Shown here one piece after another: positions 8,790 through 22,964 of a stretch of 54,622 nt of DNA. The translations under genes and the position numbers were made by a program. Every line of letters starts with the position of its first letter. The stretch's first letter is position 1. Origin of the DNA: Acanthaster planci. Taxonomy: Eukaryota; Echinodermata; Asteroidea; Valvatida; Acanthasteridae. The stretch is from NCBI RefSeq assembly GCF_001949145.1, contig NW_019091481.1:339253-393874 (forward strand), in the 5' to 3' direction. The notes under the pieces are model-generated. The model was given only the letters and a program-made list of their open reading frames with translations. It did no database searches and was not told the origin of the DNA.

Positions 8790-11700
8790 CATGGCACCAG
8801 TGGGCTTTCGTGCATCAGTAATTGATTTTTAAAAGAAAAATTAAAGTCAGAACCTGCAAGTTGAAAGCTCATTTACCGCAGGGACACATTAATCTCTCCT
8901 GTCTACCCTTTGCCTCCTAGTCCATGCAGCCACGTAATCAAAAACTAATTGTAGATTATAATGGGCAGAAATGAAGCGGAAGGGTAAATTCTTACATTAT
9001 ATAGAAAGTGTTGATAAGATTTCGAGAGCTGGTAGAATTCTGAAGGTTTTTTAAATCAATTATGCTTCATGATTTCCCTTCCTTGTTTTTTTTTATATTT
9101 CTCTTCTGATTCCATCAGTTAATTTAATTCAAAGGACAACCAAGGTTGGTCTGATGAAAGTTCAGAGGAAAAGAATTCCAAATGAAGCAACTTACACTGG
9201 AGCACCAGATGTGTTGTCTTCTATTGTGTTCACGTACTTTAACTGAGGTCTGTGGGAAAGACATGCATTGGTTGAGTGACAGCATAAATATAATGAGTGA
9301 AAAAATCAAATAATAGAAGTCTGTCCCTTACCTTGAGAGTACTGAATGGGTTTTCTATTCTGTTGCCGTTACTAATGTGGGCCTATGTGGATGTCAGAGG
9401 CGAAGTCGCCAGCCCCTTCAAGCCATCTTTGTTTCTGTTTAAATCATCAGTGGCAGAAGGCCGGGTGGCCTTTTTGAACTTGCTTCATGTGAAACAGCTT
9501 CAAAACTTTTTTTTTATATCGGCAGACAACTTGGAACCCTTCCAATTGTGTTGCATATACTGAAGAAAAAACAAAAATAATACTAACTATTTCAATTATT
9601 CATTACATGATTCGAATAATATGCTGATATATGCATGTTATGTGACCAATTCTTCCTGTTACAAAATGGTCAATCAATAATTCAATCAATTAATTCAGTC
9701 AATCAGTAATCATTTAAAATCACCTGCCGCACCACCTTGAACGCTAACGCCCGACCAAAAAAACATAGACTTCTTCCCTAGCCTTAACCCCCATCTTCAT
9801 GTTTATGCTGATTAGGCAAAACGGGGCATTCATACTTGACGTCTTGATTGGAGAATGTCTGCTTGCTGTCAAATGTGAAGCACTTTTTTCCCGGAGATTT
9901 TCGATCACATAAAAATGTGTTGTCTTTAATTCGTCAGCTGTGCATATACAGCTGGGAATTTTCTCATACATCTTTAGTATAAACATCTCAAGGACGTTTT
10001 GCCCAGTCGGTCGATGGCAGCACAACAGGATGCTCAACTTTAGCATTTATTCCTGAATGAAAACTAGACGTCAAAGATGCAGTGTTTTTACGGATTATTT
10101 TTCCTGCATGGTTTAAAGCTGTAGACTCTGTCCATGTTATCGGTGTTTCTTTTTGCCCCTTAGGGAAGCCTGTCATCCATTTTTTTGTGAAGTGGCAAAA
10201 ATACGAGTTCACGATACACTGCTTGCCGACAATTGAACACTCAAATGCGCGGGATGTTATATTCTTTGCATGGAGCCCCGAGTTATCACACGATAGAAAT
10301 TCTGGCAATACGATCTTCACAGTCGCTGTTTTTACTCCCAACTACGTTTATGTCGAGCAGACATCAGCTTGAAGAAACAATGAGACACATTCCTCGTGTC
10401 TTGGTCGCTGCCCCGACAACTCTGACTACCGTTATGGTACTCCTGGTTTATAAAGACACGAGCTACAACTGTGAAGTGAAATGACTGACTACAGGATGTC
10501 CAACGATCACTTGATGCCGCATTTATACAAATTTCCTCTTAATTCTAAGGACTTGCATGACACTGTCAGAGTACGGACTCAAAATTTGATTGAGTGTATC
10601 ATATAGAATGAACTCACGGACACTTTAGTAGTGGGACGACGAATGTTTATGCAAATGGTTGATTCATGTAAGTGCTTAATGTGAATCGTAGGCCTATCGT
10701 ACAATATGCAGTACAGTGCATTCATGCTGAGCTGGTTTAGACGATGGACTTGGTGTCGTGTTTCCTGCTAAAAAAATTGCCATTCAAGTCCTCTGAGTAA
10801 TAGAAACTCTGCTTCTCGGCCAGCCAGCCCATGAAGCCTGTTGTTAACTGATGAAGATTTGGCGCTAGTGAGCTGGTGGTTGTGAGTTCGAGAAAAGCTT
10901 GGGTAAGCTTCTGGGTTTTTTATCCTCCACGAGCTCTCGAAAAATGATAAGCTTAAACGTGGTACATTTGCCTGTCCTTGATGAAGCACTCAACTTCAAA
11001 AGGCATTTTAAAGTAGTATATTACCTTTTCAGTCCAATTATTTTGCAGCCAAAAAAAAAACCAAAACAGAGTAAATTTGACATTTCTTGTGTTTTAACAT
11101 GGCGGTTATGATTTTGCGTACGTGGTTCAGGTTCTTAGCTACCACTGCACGAGAGCGCATGAATTCAAGCATGGTTATGTCATCATAGACTCGGTTTTTT
11201 TTTCAAGCTGGTCAAGTCCATCGTTTTACTTAATGTTAAAGTGATTAAGATGGCAGCTGAGATCACCATCAGGTTTTACCACCCAAGATCAAGCATCCAC
11301 TATATTTCCCAGATGCTTTAGGTTTATATAACAGCTCTTACGTGGATCAACGCTTGCAGCTGAATAGATAGACTTCCACTCAGCCTAGTGGCTTTTAAGT
11401 GAGTGACCAAAAAGTACATCATTGTACTAAGCAACCAGTGGAATCCTCTGGTGGCCTTAAGCTGGACAACTGAAGGCAACTAGACGCGGCTGTGCGGATA
11501 TGTGTTCCTTGACAGAATGTAGAATTCATACAGAGGCTGCCGCAAACTTGTCTACAACGACCCTTGTGGTCGGACATAACGATGAAGCGTCAGAACTCAA
11601 CATGTGGTAGATATATAGCCCAATATTATCAACACAGGGAGGTAAGTCACCCACGCTCGGTACCAGACCACCGGGTTACATGTATATCAAAATGCAGTAC

Positions 11701-14700
11701 TGTGAACCAAAAAAACCACTGACTGTCATGTGTATGGCTTATCGTTGGATTTTTTGTGTGTATGTTGTCATTTTTAACCTCCACATGAAATCAACGCACC
11801 TTATCGTATAATTCAAGTTTTGAGCGTTTCGGAGAGTTTTCCCAGATTAGAGTCTGAGATTGTGGTATTGAGTGGTTACCTTGCCAGAAGGCGTGTGGAC
11901 ACACGTTTATATGGTCTGTCTGCCAAGGCAAGCCTATCGCTGAGACCGATACCCTACTCATCTTGGACTAGACCGTCAGCTCAACTCTTGAGTGTTATTA
12001 TTTGAAATTACTGTACGTTGTATTTTTTTCCTCAGTTACTGAAGCAGCTTGATTTTGTCAATTTTATTATATTCAATTCCAAAGCAGCATTTGCTATATT
12101 TTACAGCTGACAGTTAGTATGAGCCATAAAGTCAAATTGATCTTTAGACGCAAGTGTCAATTTCTACTAAGTTCTTTGCCTGACTTGAGTTTCTGCCCAT
12201 GGTTCCAGGAGAACAGAAATCCGTGGTATTTTTGGTTAATTTAATATACATAAGCACTTAGCTTTCGTTGGAACAATTCCAACCCTTATAGTGTGCAAGG
12301 AACCTAGTAGACGGCATACCGTAGCCAGGACGATTCTGTAAATCGACGGCATTGTTGATGACAGCTCAACCCACGTGTCATCTTGGTCGAATTCTCGGGA
12401 AGGTTGCAGACTTTGACATAATCAGACCCAGATTTTTTGAAGTATAACTTTGGAATCGTTATCATCATTTGCTTTGATTGATTCGAGAAGGAATTGATTT
12501 CGATTTGGCGCTGCAGCCAATTTGGCATAATCTGAAGACTTTGAGTATTTCTTTTATTTATTTATTATTTGGAACAGCAACTTTGGTTTTCCGATAAAGA
12601 AATGTAAGCCTAGAGTGGTTGCTTATGTTTACTTGTAATTAACCTGCTTTAAATTTGAAAAGTTGCTTTAGCTATTTCCTTCCCAGTTGAATTTTGCTTT
12701 GTTTTGACTAACATTTTAGCTTATTGTTGAGTGAAAGACATTGAATTATATGGTTTTGTTTTCTTTTATGTTGTTGTCTGCGAGATGCCTCCAACTAATT
12801 TTCACTAACCTGTAAATTCTGTAGATAATTAACTTCTTTTTAAATTAAATTTACTTTTTGAACCGCTATATCTGCATCTTCTTCGCTTTATTTACAGTAT
12901 TCTCGACAGAACTGTACCTTTATACTCTCTGGTTGTTTTTTGTGTGAAAAAAGGGGACACCTTTTTTCTCAATTAGGGTTTCCGTGAACACGTTCATGAT
13001 CTGAGTGGGCTGAAATTCGAAAAGATCAATCTATCTTTGTTGCCGGATGATTAACCATTTTTGAAGATGACTGTGCAGCTGCCTCGTGCTAAGAAACCAG
13101 AGTAACATATATCCTGATAACCTCACACCCAAGCTCATCCATAAACATTAATGTAAAATGCAACAGAGGTCTTCATCTCCCGTAGAATGTATAAGGGGAA
13201 CTGACAAGAGCCCAGTGATGACTAACGGTTGAAGTTAAGAGCAGTTTCCAATCAGAGGAATACTCAAGATTCACTGCGCCTCCCATGTATAATCTGAACA
13301 TTATGGCAACGTTTCTGGCGTTGTTCTTCTTTTTACAACAAAGGGCCAAAAAGCGAAGATTTACGCTCGTATTCTCATTTCTTGAAATCAGCATGAGGGA
13401 GAAAGTGGACCATTATCCGAAATCTGACTGAATTATTTTATGTTTAGAAATTCTACTCATTCATCCTGAAATAGTAACGAAACCGCACATTCTGAATACA
13501 GGTATTCGAACTGCAAACGTGGTGTATTTTGATGAAGACCTGTTCTATACGCCGGAAAATCAGATTTCTAAGATAGTGTGTTTCTTTTGGTGCTGAAAAT
13601 CATAGCCCCTGATGGAATTTATTAGTAAGCCTAAGTAGTAGTAGTAGCAATATGTTGGAACAGAGCCGGTTAGAGTCAACTGCATTAATTCTTAACCTGA
13701 AAAACATTATTACTCAAGTCCTATCTCAACATTAGTCAAATATGCACTGCTTGCTGAAATAAACCAACAAAGGCCGGTTCACAACACAGGCAAATGTGAA
13801 ACCGAAGCGAATTTGACGTCCCAAAAGATTTGCTGCAAAATTTCGCTGAGTTGAAACTTGTTAAACTTTTTGCGAAATCGCAGCACAAATATTTTGACCT
13901 AACGTCACAAAGCCCCGTTTTATTCTCGCTCTCGTGCCATGTATTAACCGGCTACATCTTCTGAAGAAGATATCAATGCCGAAAAATTTGTCCACCAAGT
14001 TTTATAAGTGAACGGAAATCCCACCAAACAGGTAACTTACACCAGTGGCCACCGTGCACCTAATCAACTAAACTACTTCTTCGCACACTAAAATGGGAGT
14101 GGTATTGCGTTTCAACCTGTCTCAGCTTTATAGGAGCATGCAGGTTATGGCAGAAGCAGTTGACTTCGTCTTAAATTAATATTTCTCAGAGTGCCCGTTG
14201 GGCGGTAAGAGAGCCTGTCTCTCAAATGTTTTATGAACTGCCTGATCACAAAGCTGCCTCCTCGTGAAATTTATGCCTTGTCGGACTTGAGAAAATTGAG
14301 ACTTGTGAAATTGATTAAATTTACAGTCTGTTTTCTAACAACCTTGTATGGAATCTTGTTAATGGCTACCTCCAGCCCAATACTTGCTTCGTTTACGGTG
14401 GTGCTTGACGAACGGAAGACATTGCTGAGATGTGTGATAGGAAACCAGAATACGCTCGTAAATTTATTCTGAATCTATTTATTCCAAGTTTACGACAATG
14501 TGGATTTCCGAAAAGAATATAAATCAGTAATCAGTAATGTGATAGTTGTGACCTGAGCAATGAATGAATTTTCCCTTACCCCTCAGTTTTCAGAGGAAGA
14601 CTAATTTGGAAGCCACTTCTTTTCAATCTGTCTGAGCGGCACCCTCTCTCGAGCCCTTCCTTCTCCATTGTGAGTCGTGCAATACTTCAGACGCATGACA

Positions 14701-17700
14701 CGACATCACGACAGTTTAAAGTGTCTGTGACAGATCGATTCATTCTCACTGACAATTCTCGATCAATGTAACATGACATGTTATACATCACACTTCAACT
14801 TTGCTAATTCAAATATTTAATCTTACGTCATAGATTGGCGTTCGTGTTTGCTTTCGCACCAAGTATGAAGTGATCTTAATGTAGACTAACATTTTGTGTG
14901 TATAGTTGTGAAAAGGGCAAACTTGTGGCATGATTGTTCATAGAACAGTCTCAAAACAGAACAATTTTCCTCCTTTCTCATCTATTACAATATTTCAATA
15001 TTAATGTTTCTGTGGCATACAGCATTTCTCTTGCAAAACGAAACTGTGCAATGAGAACATCATAAACCAAGACTTCTGGAGAAAAGTTGCATAAGAGCTA
15101 TATACCGCAACCTGCAACAAAATACATACTTGTGAAAACAAGGAAAAGGCGTGAATACTCTTCAATATAAATTCGTGAGAGCTCTCAAACATGTAACCCT
15201 ATACACGTTGGAATATTTGTGGAAGAAAATTGTGAATTTGAAAATATTGCAGGCAAGTTTACAATCCCTTTACATTTCGAAAATGGCATCCATGGAAGAC
15301 GCTGTAGTGTAAGGTTACTAAGCCAATGCTAGTAATGCCTCCCATCAAATTCCAGAATCATTTTATAGCTTTAAATTTACAAGAATTTCCTGAAAGGACA
15401 GGAGATCACATAAATTTGTTCAGCAATCCATAAAAGCGGTTGCAAATTGTCGTCTTTTAAAGTTATGATTGGTAACACGCACATTTCAGATGCTGCTGGC
15501 GAATCGAAAGGTTACAGCGGCAGATTCCAATCGGCATGATGGTCATTATCCATCAAAACCTAGTCTGGTAAAATCAATTTCATTTAGTCAAGGGCTTGTG
15601 TGAGAAAAGCCTTTTGGACTGTCCGTCAGAAAAGTGTGGAATCGTATTTGTTGGGGGAAATGTGATTTCAGAAAATGAAGCTTAGCGATATTGCATATTG
15701 TGCAAAAATTAAGTTTAATATAGTTTTGTTAATACGTTGTTGAACAGAATCGATGACGGTATGTTTTTATCTCGAGCGTTCGCGTTTCTCCTGTTGGCCT
15801 AACGTGTTTTACTGCCTTTCTCTTCATGTGGCGTAGTAGGAGATTGAGGGGCTAATTAATTGGGAAGTTCGTTGAATGGAGCAGGGCGCAACTTAGACAT
15901 CCTATCAATCACAGGGTAGAACATGATTGTTTTTTCTGTTCGATGGTTTGCTCTTCTTTTTGTGAAACTGACTGTTGGCCTTTATTTATCAATGAACATT
16001 TTTGAAGGATTCTTTCTTACTTTAAGTACCAAACACTCTTAAGAAAGCCTGACCACCGAATCAAACCAAATCAACACGTACGGGGAGTCAATTTCTGCGC
16101 AGTGTTCATTAATGTCAGTCTTCATGAACGACTGATTTATTAGACTATAGCTCATTAGCTACGTCATCATGACTTTAAACATTATTTTGTAATGCAAAAG
16201 TCTGATTGCATTCTGACAGAGTTAATTTGCGTAGTCTCTTTACGGGAAGTCTTTAAGGGTGGATCTAGGAATGATTCCAGACGGGGTCGGGTCAGTCAGA
16301 TTTTTTAATACCGATTAATGCGGACAGGCAAACACTGCTGCCGCAGCACATTGTTATTGATGCAAATTACCTTTATATACGAAGCAGGATGCCCTTTTCT
16401 TATTAGGACCTTTCATTGCGTTTTGTTTTAAGTTTTATTTGTTTATTTTTTGGTGTCAGGGTGGAGGATGTTGAACTCCAGCACCCTTCTGGGTTCATGT
16501 CTGGTCTTTGCTAAAGGTTTTCGTAAAGGCCTCCAAAGTCTTTCCGTGAGTGTGAAATTACTGTGTTTAGCTTCAATATGCTCCATGTTTGCTACTTTGA
16601 ACTAATGTCTAAAACTGCCGTTTTAAAGGTAGGACAAAAATTATGAACTTCTCCAAAATTGTCTCCAGAGATAGGCGTGGCCGTTGTGGGCGTGGCGCTC
16701 ATCATGTACCCAACATATCATCAGCAGTAGAGAAAACAGGCAACTCTCCTTTCTTCCCTTCTTTCCCAAAACATTTCCCTGCTGTTTGTGCATATTAATT
16801 TTACACTGTACCATGCATAACACTTAAATTTCATGTTGAGTTTGTACCCGTGAACCATTTGTTATATGTAAACAATTATAATTCATTGCATAAAATAACA
16901 TTTGACTGCAGTGGTTTTAGATCGCCATCCTGAAAGACTTGTAGCCCTCAAGAAGAAAGTCAAAACACATTGACGTGAACTGCTTGACTATCACACATCG
17001 TTGCTTGAAAATGCACGTATCTACAGTGGGACTTACTATATTGTATACTTACCCTGCCCAAGGCAATATCATCAATACTTATTATTTCATAGCACTGGTA
17101 AGCCGTCAAGATTGAGTCGCATTATTTTGATGCTAAGCTGCACTTAACTAATTAGTTTAGTTTGGAGGTTTAACAAAATCAAAATTCAAAAAGAGATACC
17201 ATGGCTTAAAGAATGGTGCATGCTTTTATGGCAACCTTTGGTATTGTCGGAGACCTTTCGGTGTTTGGTCGTCCATAGAATTTTGTCTTCCATAGTGCCT
17301 ACTGTACTTGTTGCATTTTACTGCCTGCGTTCATCCAAATTATAATAAACCCTTTCTGCTTTTATTGCACGAGTGGAAATTATTATACCATTCGATTTGG
17401 ATCACGTGTGTGATGGTTAAAGGGTTTCAAGGTTTCATTTGTTAACAATGTTATAGAGTCACCTCAAAGAACAAAGAATTCGTTTCACACGTATCTGTAT
17501 AAGGAAATTGAACGGTAACACTTTTATTCAGCTCAAAAATGCTATGTGAAAGCCGCAATTCTTTTTTCTCTTTTTTAAAGAAATATTTTAGCTTCAAACA
17601 TCAAATGAAGTTCAAAATTATTATTGATATTGTCAAACTTTTATCAGTTTGTCATTCAATTTTTTAGTAATTAGATATGACCTCTGTATAAGTACCCTGA

Positions 17701-19583
17701 AGCGTGTGACTCGCAATCGCTTTAGTGTCAATCAACTTAACAGTTTCCATCACACAAAATTAGCTGGCACCTGAATTGAACCAGCATGTCTTAATAATTG
17801 TAGCCTTCATGGCAGCCTTCACGATAATGCCATTTTTTTGTTCTCGCTATACAGCTGAGTTCACAAAATTTAAAACGCGAAGTTAAATTTCTCAACCCCA
17901 CAGCTGTCACTGGTTTACCGAAAAGCGCCAGAGACCGAAATAGCTTGAAGTAATTCCAGTTTATTTAAACACTTATCGATTGGTTCTGTGACAGCTGGAA
18001 TAGGTATATACAAGTACATGCGAGATATCGTCTTGTCAATATTATGATGATAAAAATTATCCTGACTGTAATGATTATACGTTCTTGCTTGAAATTGACA
18101 GCTTTTTTAATTAATGATGTGAAAAATGTCGGTAGATAACATACGGAATCAAATAAAAATTTCCCAAGGAAAACCAGGTAATCCATGACATGCCATGTAA
18201 ATCTGTAATTGATAGTTTGTCTTAGAGAATACCTTCGTTCATCGTCAGCATATTAATTGCTAGCAAGGAAAACGAAATGCTGGTCTCATACATAATGTAA
18301 TCAAATAGCAGTACACTAACGAGAAAAGACAACCACTTACGATTTAAATATAACTTTTGTTGGCATTTTCGAAAAACAGTTTAAAGCCAAATGCCGATTA
18401 AGGCAAATTTTTAGTTGTTCTACAAGACTCCCCTACAAAGTAGAGCACAAAATGTTTTTAAAAAACTGTACAGCAATGACACCAGAGTCCCTTCCCATGG
18501 GATTAATAACAAAAATAACATATAATTGGAAAGCTACAAATACGTTCAAAATAGTTCAGCATTGTTCTTCAGCTACTTTACCCCCAATTTTGTGGGAACA
18601 GTCATTCCTTTAGTTTTACTTATGTCTCGCTTTCTGTAAACACACTTTTAACCAAACCTGTTAATTTCAAAGAAACTGAAACTCTAAATACATTACAAGA
18701 CTTCGCGGTAAATTAATATTGTAATACTTTTCCTATTCCTAAGTTAAATAGTGTAAAGAATGTACAAAAAGATGTGAAAAGGAAAATTTGATAACAACCG
18801 CAGCGGTTGAAAGCAAGACTTCCAAATATACAAATGCCATAAAGATTACAGCAAATTTTGATATTGTGCGAGGATGACCTCTTTTTTGTTAGCGGGCTGT
18901 CTACTATAATGTATCGTCAGAGAATTTGGATGTTGATTAGTTCGTGTATTTTCGTTGGTAACCACGAAACCTGTAGCTAGATGTAGGCTACTGCTCTCTT
19001 TCTGATCACCAGACTCAGCGCATATGTAGGAATTACAGGTGATTACAGACGGTCGCTTCGATTTTTTGAAAACAAAGGCTGTGTAATCATACGTAAATGT
19101 TGTATGTGTTTTGTTTTCAAGAAAACAGGTTTACGTATGTACTCTGTACACTAAGGCTTCCGCCTCTGGACTAATTTCGAGCAATGTTAGCCTAGGATTC
19201 CCTTGGATTCATCAGAGCAAATTCATGGGTGATGACGCCTGCTCTTGTAGATTCTACGGTCACATGGTTCACTGATGAACATCGTGTCCTCACACCGCAT
19301 CGTATGGCGGGGAGCAATAGCTAGAGATTTTAGAACTGCGTCTGCGCTATACGTACATGGTCCAGTTTAGTATAGTTTATCACTTCGTACCCTGAAAATT
19401 TCATTTTTTTTCCAGTTTATCCGACCGACTTTGTTTTGTTGCTGTTTGGTTTTTAAGGGTGGGGTACTTATTTTTCACTTAGTTACGCTCAAGGTACGTA
19501 TGTAGAGCAAGGTGCGAAAACAATCATAGACCACGAAGTACTTTATCTCCGGTGATAAAGTGGTAATAAAATGAACGCTGTAC
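8790..19583. other. Long gene-free stretch
   Basis: About 10.8 kb without a supportable gene. A short (AGT)n microsatellite sits at 13634-13647. The largest open frame is 117 codons on the minus strand (9988-10341). I do not recognise it and it has no clear domain. Nothing resembling a tRNA or other structured RNA was recognised by eye. Distal enhancers or non-coding transcripts cannot be excluded. Confidence 0.4.
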
Positions 19584-19708
19584 AACTAGATCACCTAATT
19601 TTCATCTCCCGCATAAGTAACAGTGATACATAACATAGTAACAAAGAACAAGCCGGACATTACATCTGGAAACTAGATCACCTAATTCTCATTTCCTGCG
19701 CAAGTTAC
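19584..19708. repeat. Two-copy direct repeat, ~38 bp, offset 87 bp
   Basis: AACTAGATCACCTAATT begins both copies (19584-19621 and 19671-19708). The remaining 21 bases are related with several substitutions. This is an old local duplication or the remnant of a longer tandem array. Confidence 0.5.
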
Positions 19709-22700
19709 GGGGGCATTGGTACCATTCTTGCATTTCTACGATATATTCATCCGCATGCATTGCTTCATGAGCGAAGCAAATAATCCGCATGCGCCGTATA
19801 ACACATCGTTACAGGCAGCATCTGGCGCTGAAAAGACAGCGTACGTGTCCATTTGTTCTCGCATGTGATTTCATCAAACGCTCCCGGAAACCCTGGGGTT
19901 GAGGCATCTTAAAATACTGGATGGGTTTTTGTGACAGTTTGACGCCGTAAGCAGGTCGTGTATTGCCGATCGAGGAAGTTGATCACCGTAAGTGGACAAT
20001 TATGGTCGATCAATTATTGATTTCTGACAGAAATTTGGAACGATTCATTGGTATCATTCAATTCCTTTGTCAGCAAATTCAGTGTTAAGCTATTAAATGG
20101 GAAGATTTTATTGAGTAAGCAACTTTAAATGTTTCCAGACTTCAACTACATGTAAAACACTTTACAAAGAGATTGCAGTTTATTTCTAGCTAAAATTTAG
20201 AAAAATTTAAATATCCTTTCCTTTCTTATATTAGCAGTATCATTTCAATTTTCTTTAGTCCATTTTTTCCGTTTAATTCAGTTTATTTCTTTGTCCGTAC
20301 TGCTGTTTTATTTGAAAGGTTTTTGCACATACTGCTTGAAAATTTTATTTCGATTCCTTTCCTCTTCAGTCTTTCTTATTTGAACTTACAAAGACAGATA
20401 TTTGGCTTGTCATGTCAAATGTCAGTTTGTTGTACGTCTTTTTTTTCTTTTTGGTAGATCGACAGATACTTCTTAATTGAATGTGGAATAGCCAGATCAC
20501 CTGAGTCGATGTAATGGGCGCCAGTTTAAGAAACAGAGAGGAAAACGTCACACTGGAAGACAGAAAGCTTCCACTGGCGTTTTTTTATTGGGACAGCCGC
20601 CTCGGGAGTTTGTTCTCAATTTTTCAAAAAGATGTTTTCAAAATGCTTTCAGCGAATAAAGAAAGATGCTATGTTTGTATACAGAGTTTAGTTAGCGCAA
20701 GAATAACTGGGAAAATTATTCTTTGGCTTTTTGTAAGGATTGGCTTCTTGTTTCCTTTGCAAATGATTGGAATACTTTGTCAAGAGATGTTGTGTCTGTC
20801 AATTACTCGTTAAGGTTGTACCAGTATTTAATATAAATATGAAACGATAAAGAAAAGTAGAGAATTTAATTATACTATTTTGAGATTCAGTCTCTTTGGT
20901 CATGTATCTACATCGTATTCTTTTGACGTCCATGTAAATGTTCTGGATTTGACCTCAAATGAACCAGTCCTAAAATCGAATTAATGTAAACCTGAAGGCT
21001 GAAATTTAATTTCAAAGTAATTTGTATCGATGTTCTCCAATTTTTGTATTTACATCAACCACGTTGTATCGATCAAGAGTGAATCCCCACATTTGCAAGA
21101 TGTATCGGGTTTCATGACTGAAGTGGTAGGGGCAAAGAGAAAGAGTTTACACGTCATTCATAGGATTCAGAGCATGCGCACTGCTGACTCGCACTGAAGG
21201 AGAAATTACTGTCCCTTTATGTCTCGTGTGCCTGAATGTCTCAGAATGTATAAGATTCCACTGGAATTAGTAGTTGAGATCGGATCACAAGTTCCTGTTA
21301 CATTGTATCGAATGATAAAAGCCCTTTTAGTGGTGCGTTTTTCTATTTTAATTCATTTTGTAAGACTGGCAACAGAGTGTAGCGAGTAACCATCTGCGAT
21401 AACCCACCAGATCTCTGACAGCCAATTCTCCATATTTCATTGCAAAGACTGAAGTTTGGTTACTGATCGATTCCTCTGTGATGAAATTTGCTAGATGTTG
21501 CCTTGTTCAGTTAATGTGTTTAATTGAGCTTGAACCTAAAAGGTTGAAGGAAAAAACTGTACCAACTTGTGATCATAAAATGAACCTACTGTCAACAAAA
21601 AGTGTTCATGGCCAGAATTAAGTGTGAAAGAAAATCAAAAGCAGCTCAGGTCATGGTTCTGAAATTGTTGTAGCCCACGCATTTTTTAGAAATTAAGTTG
21701 TTCTAGATTATTTCGGAAATCTGAATTGTGCACACCAAGTTCTGACACATCGAGATGAATCTGTTCATTGGTTGTTTCAAATTTACAAGCAGAAGATAAG
21801 TGCAAATTTATAATGACAGCATATATAAGAGTGTACCTCTCTAGTAAGTGCTTCTGAGAAGTATCTGGTTGAGGCAGCCGTCTTTGATCATGTTGAGCCT
21901 TTAGCTAATAACTGATAAATCTGTCCGGTCCGCGATGAACGCCACTTCTTTTCATGTTTCAACGGAATACAGTACTTTGTAAATTGTACACAAGATAAGG
22001 TACTACACGAGGATCTTAAAACCACAAAAGCAATTCCTCTGTCATCTAAAATCCCAGACCTTTTCAGTTATTAGCTCTTGGATTCTAAATCAGCCGGACT
22101 GCAAAAACAAACGAAACACACACATAAAAGGCAAGTAACATTTAATATTTCTTTGTTGTTCTCAGGCTAACAGCGAGCTACTTAACCAAGCACCAACCAC
22201 TGATGAAAAGCGAACAAGCCCGACGTTCAGGAAACCGTTCCTGCTGTCCTCTTGCCGTAATTAAGGATGACCTGAGTGGTTCTCCCTTTGAGATCTGCGT
22301 AAATTAGCCAAGAAGATCGAGGAGCACTGCCTGACGGATCAATGCACAATCCCTGTGGGACTCACCATCGCAGAACCAGGCTTAATAATTACACACATCT
22401 CCGTGTCACATGAGAGATACGAAGCACGTTGGAACAATCAACCTTCGAACTTAGCTTACATTGGCCAAGACTTATTAGCCAGACTTTAAGCTTCGATGAG
22501 ATGGCACAACACGATACCTGTATAAAGTGTAGACTTGGTGAGCAGTGAGTGAATTGAAGAGTTGTCGTTCAAGGATAATATGACATCCCCAGACATTAGA
22601 TCTTGCCTCAGTTTAACACCAGGCGGAAATTGAACTGAGAGGAATCTTTTGAAGCGATAAACCGCATTGATATTATTGAGGCAAACTTTCTCCCAACTCC

Positions 22701-22804
22701 GTTCTTTGTATGAATGATACCTGACGCTTTTTTGAAACTCCTCTGTTTTTCCCGTGCCGGATTTCTCTTTGTGAAAATGGTCCGTGACGTTTGTTGAAAG
22801 TTTT
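19709..22804. other. Intergenic, upstream of the receptor gene
   Basis: No coding region recognised. A good 3' splice-site-like sequence (TTCTTTGTTGTTCTCAG, ending at 22165) could begin a long 5' UTR exon of the receptor gene. That reading competes with the TATA-like element at 22805. Confidence 0.3.
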
Positions 22805-22810
22805 TATAAA
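22805..22810 (+). promoter_or_regulatory. TATA-like element upstream of the receptor
   Basis: TATAAA preceded by a T run, about 160 nt before the receptor's first in-frame ATG. It could be a core promoter, but TATAAA is common in AT-rich DNA and no initiator was identified. Confidence 0.15.
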
Positions 22811-22964
22811 TGTCGTATGTATAGAAACTGTTTGCCCCTCACATCACGCCCAGTATTCTGCTCTCTTTTCCTGAAGGAAGTGAAGGCAGGTGGCTTGGTG
22901 AATTAAGCTTTGATTCCGATCGATTGGGATTTTCTTTTGGCGATTTAATTTCTCCGCTCTCCGT

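Noticed and set aside
9744-10341. Two overlapping minus-strand frames (100 and 117 codons)
   Set aside because: No recognisable motif and different frames; considered as a decayed gene, but nothing supports it beyond length.
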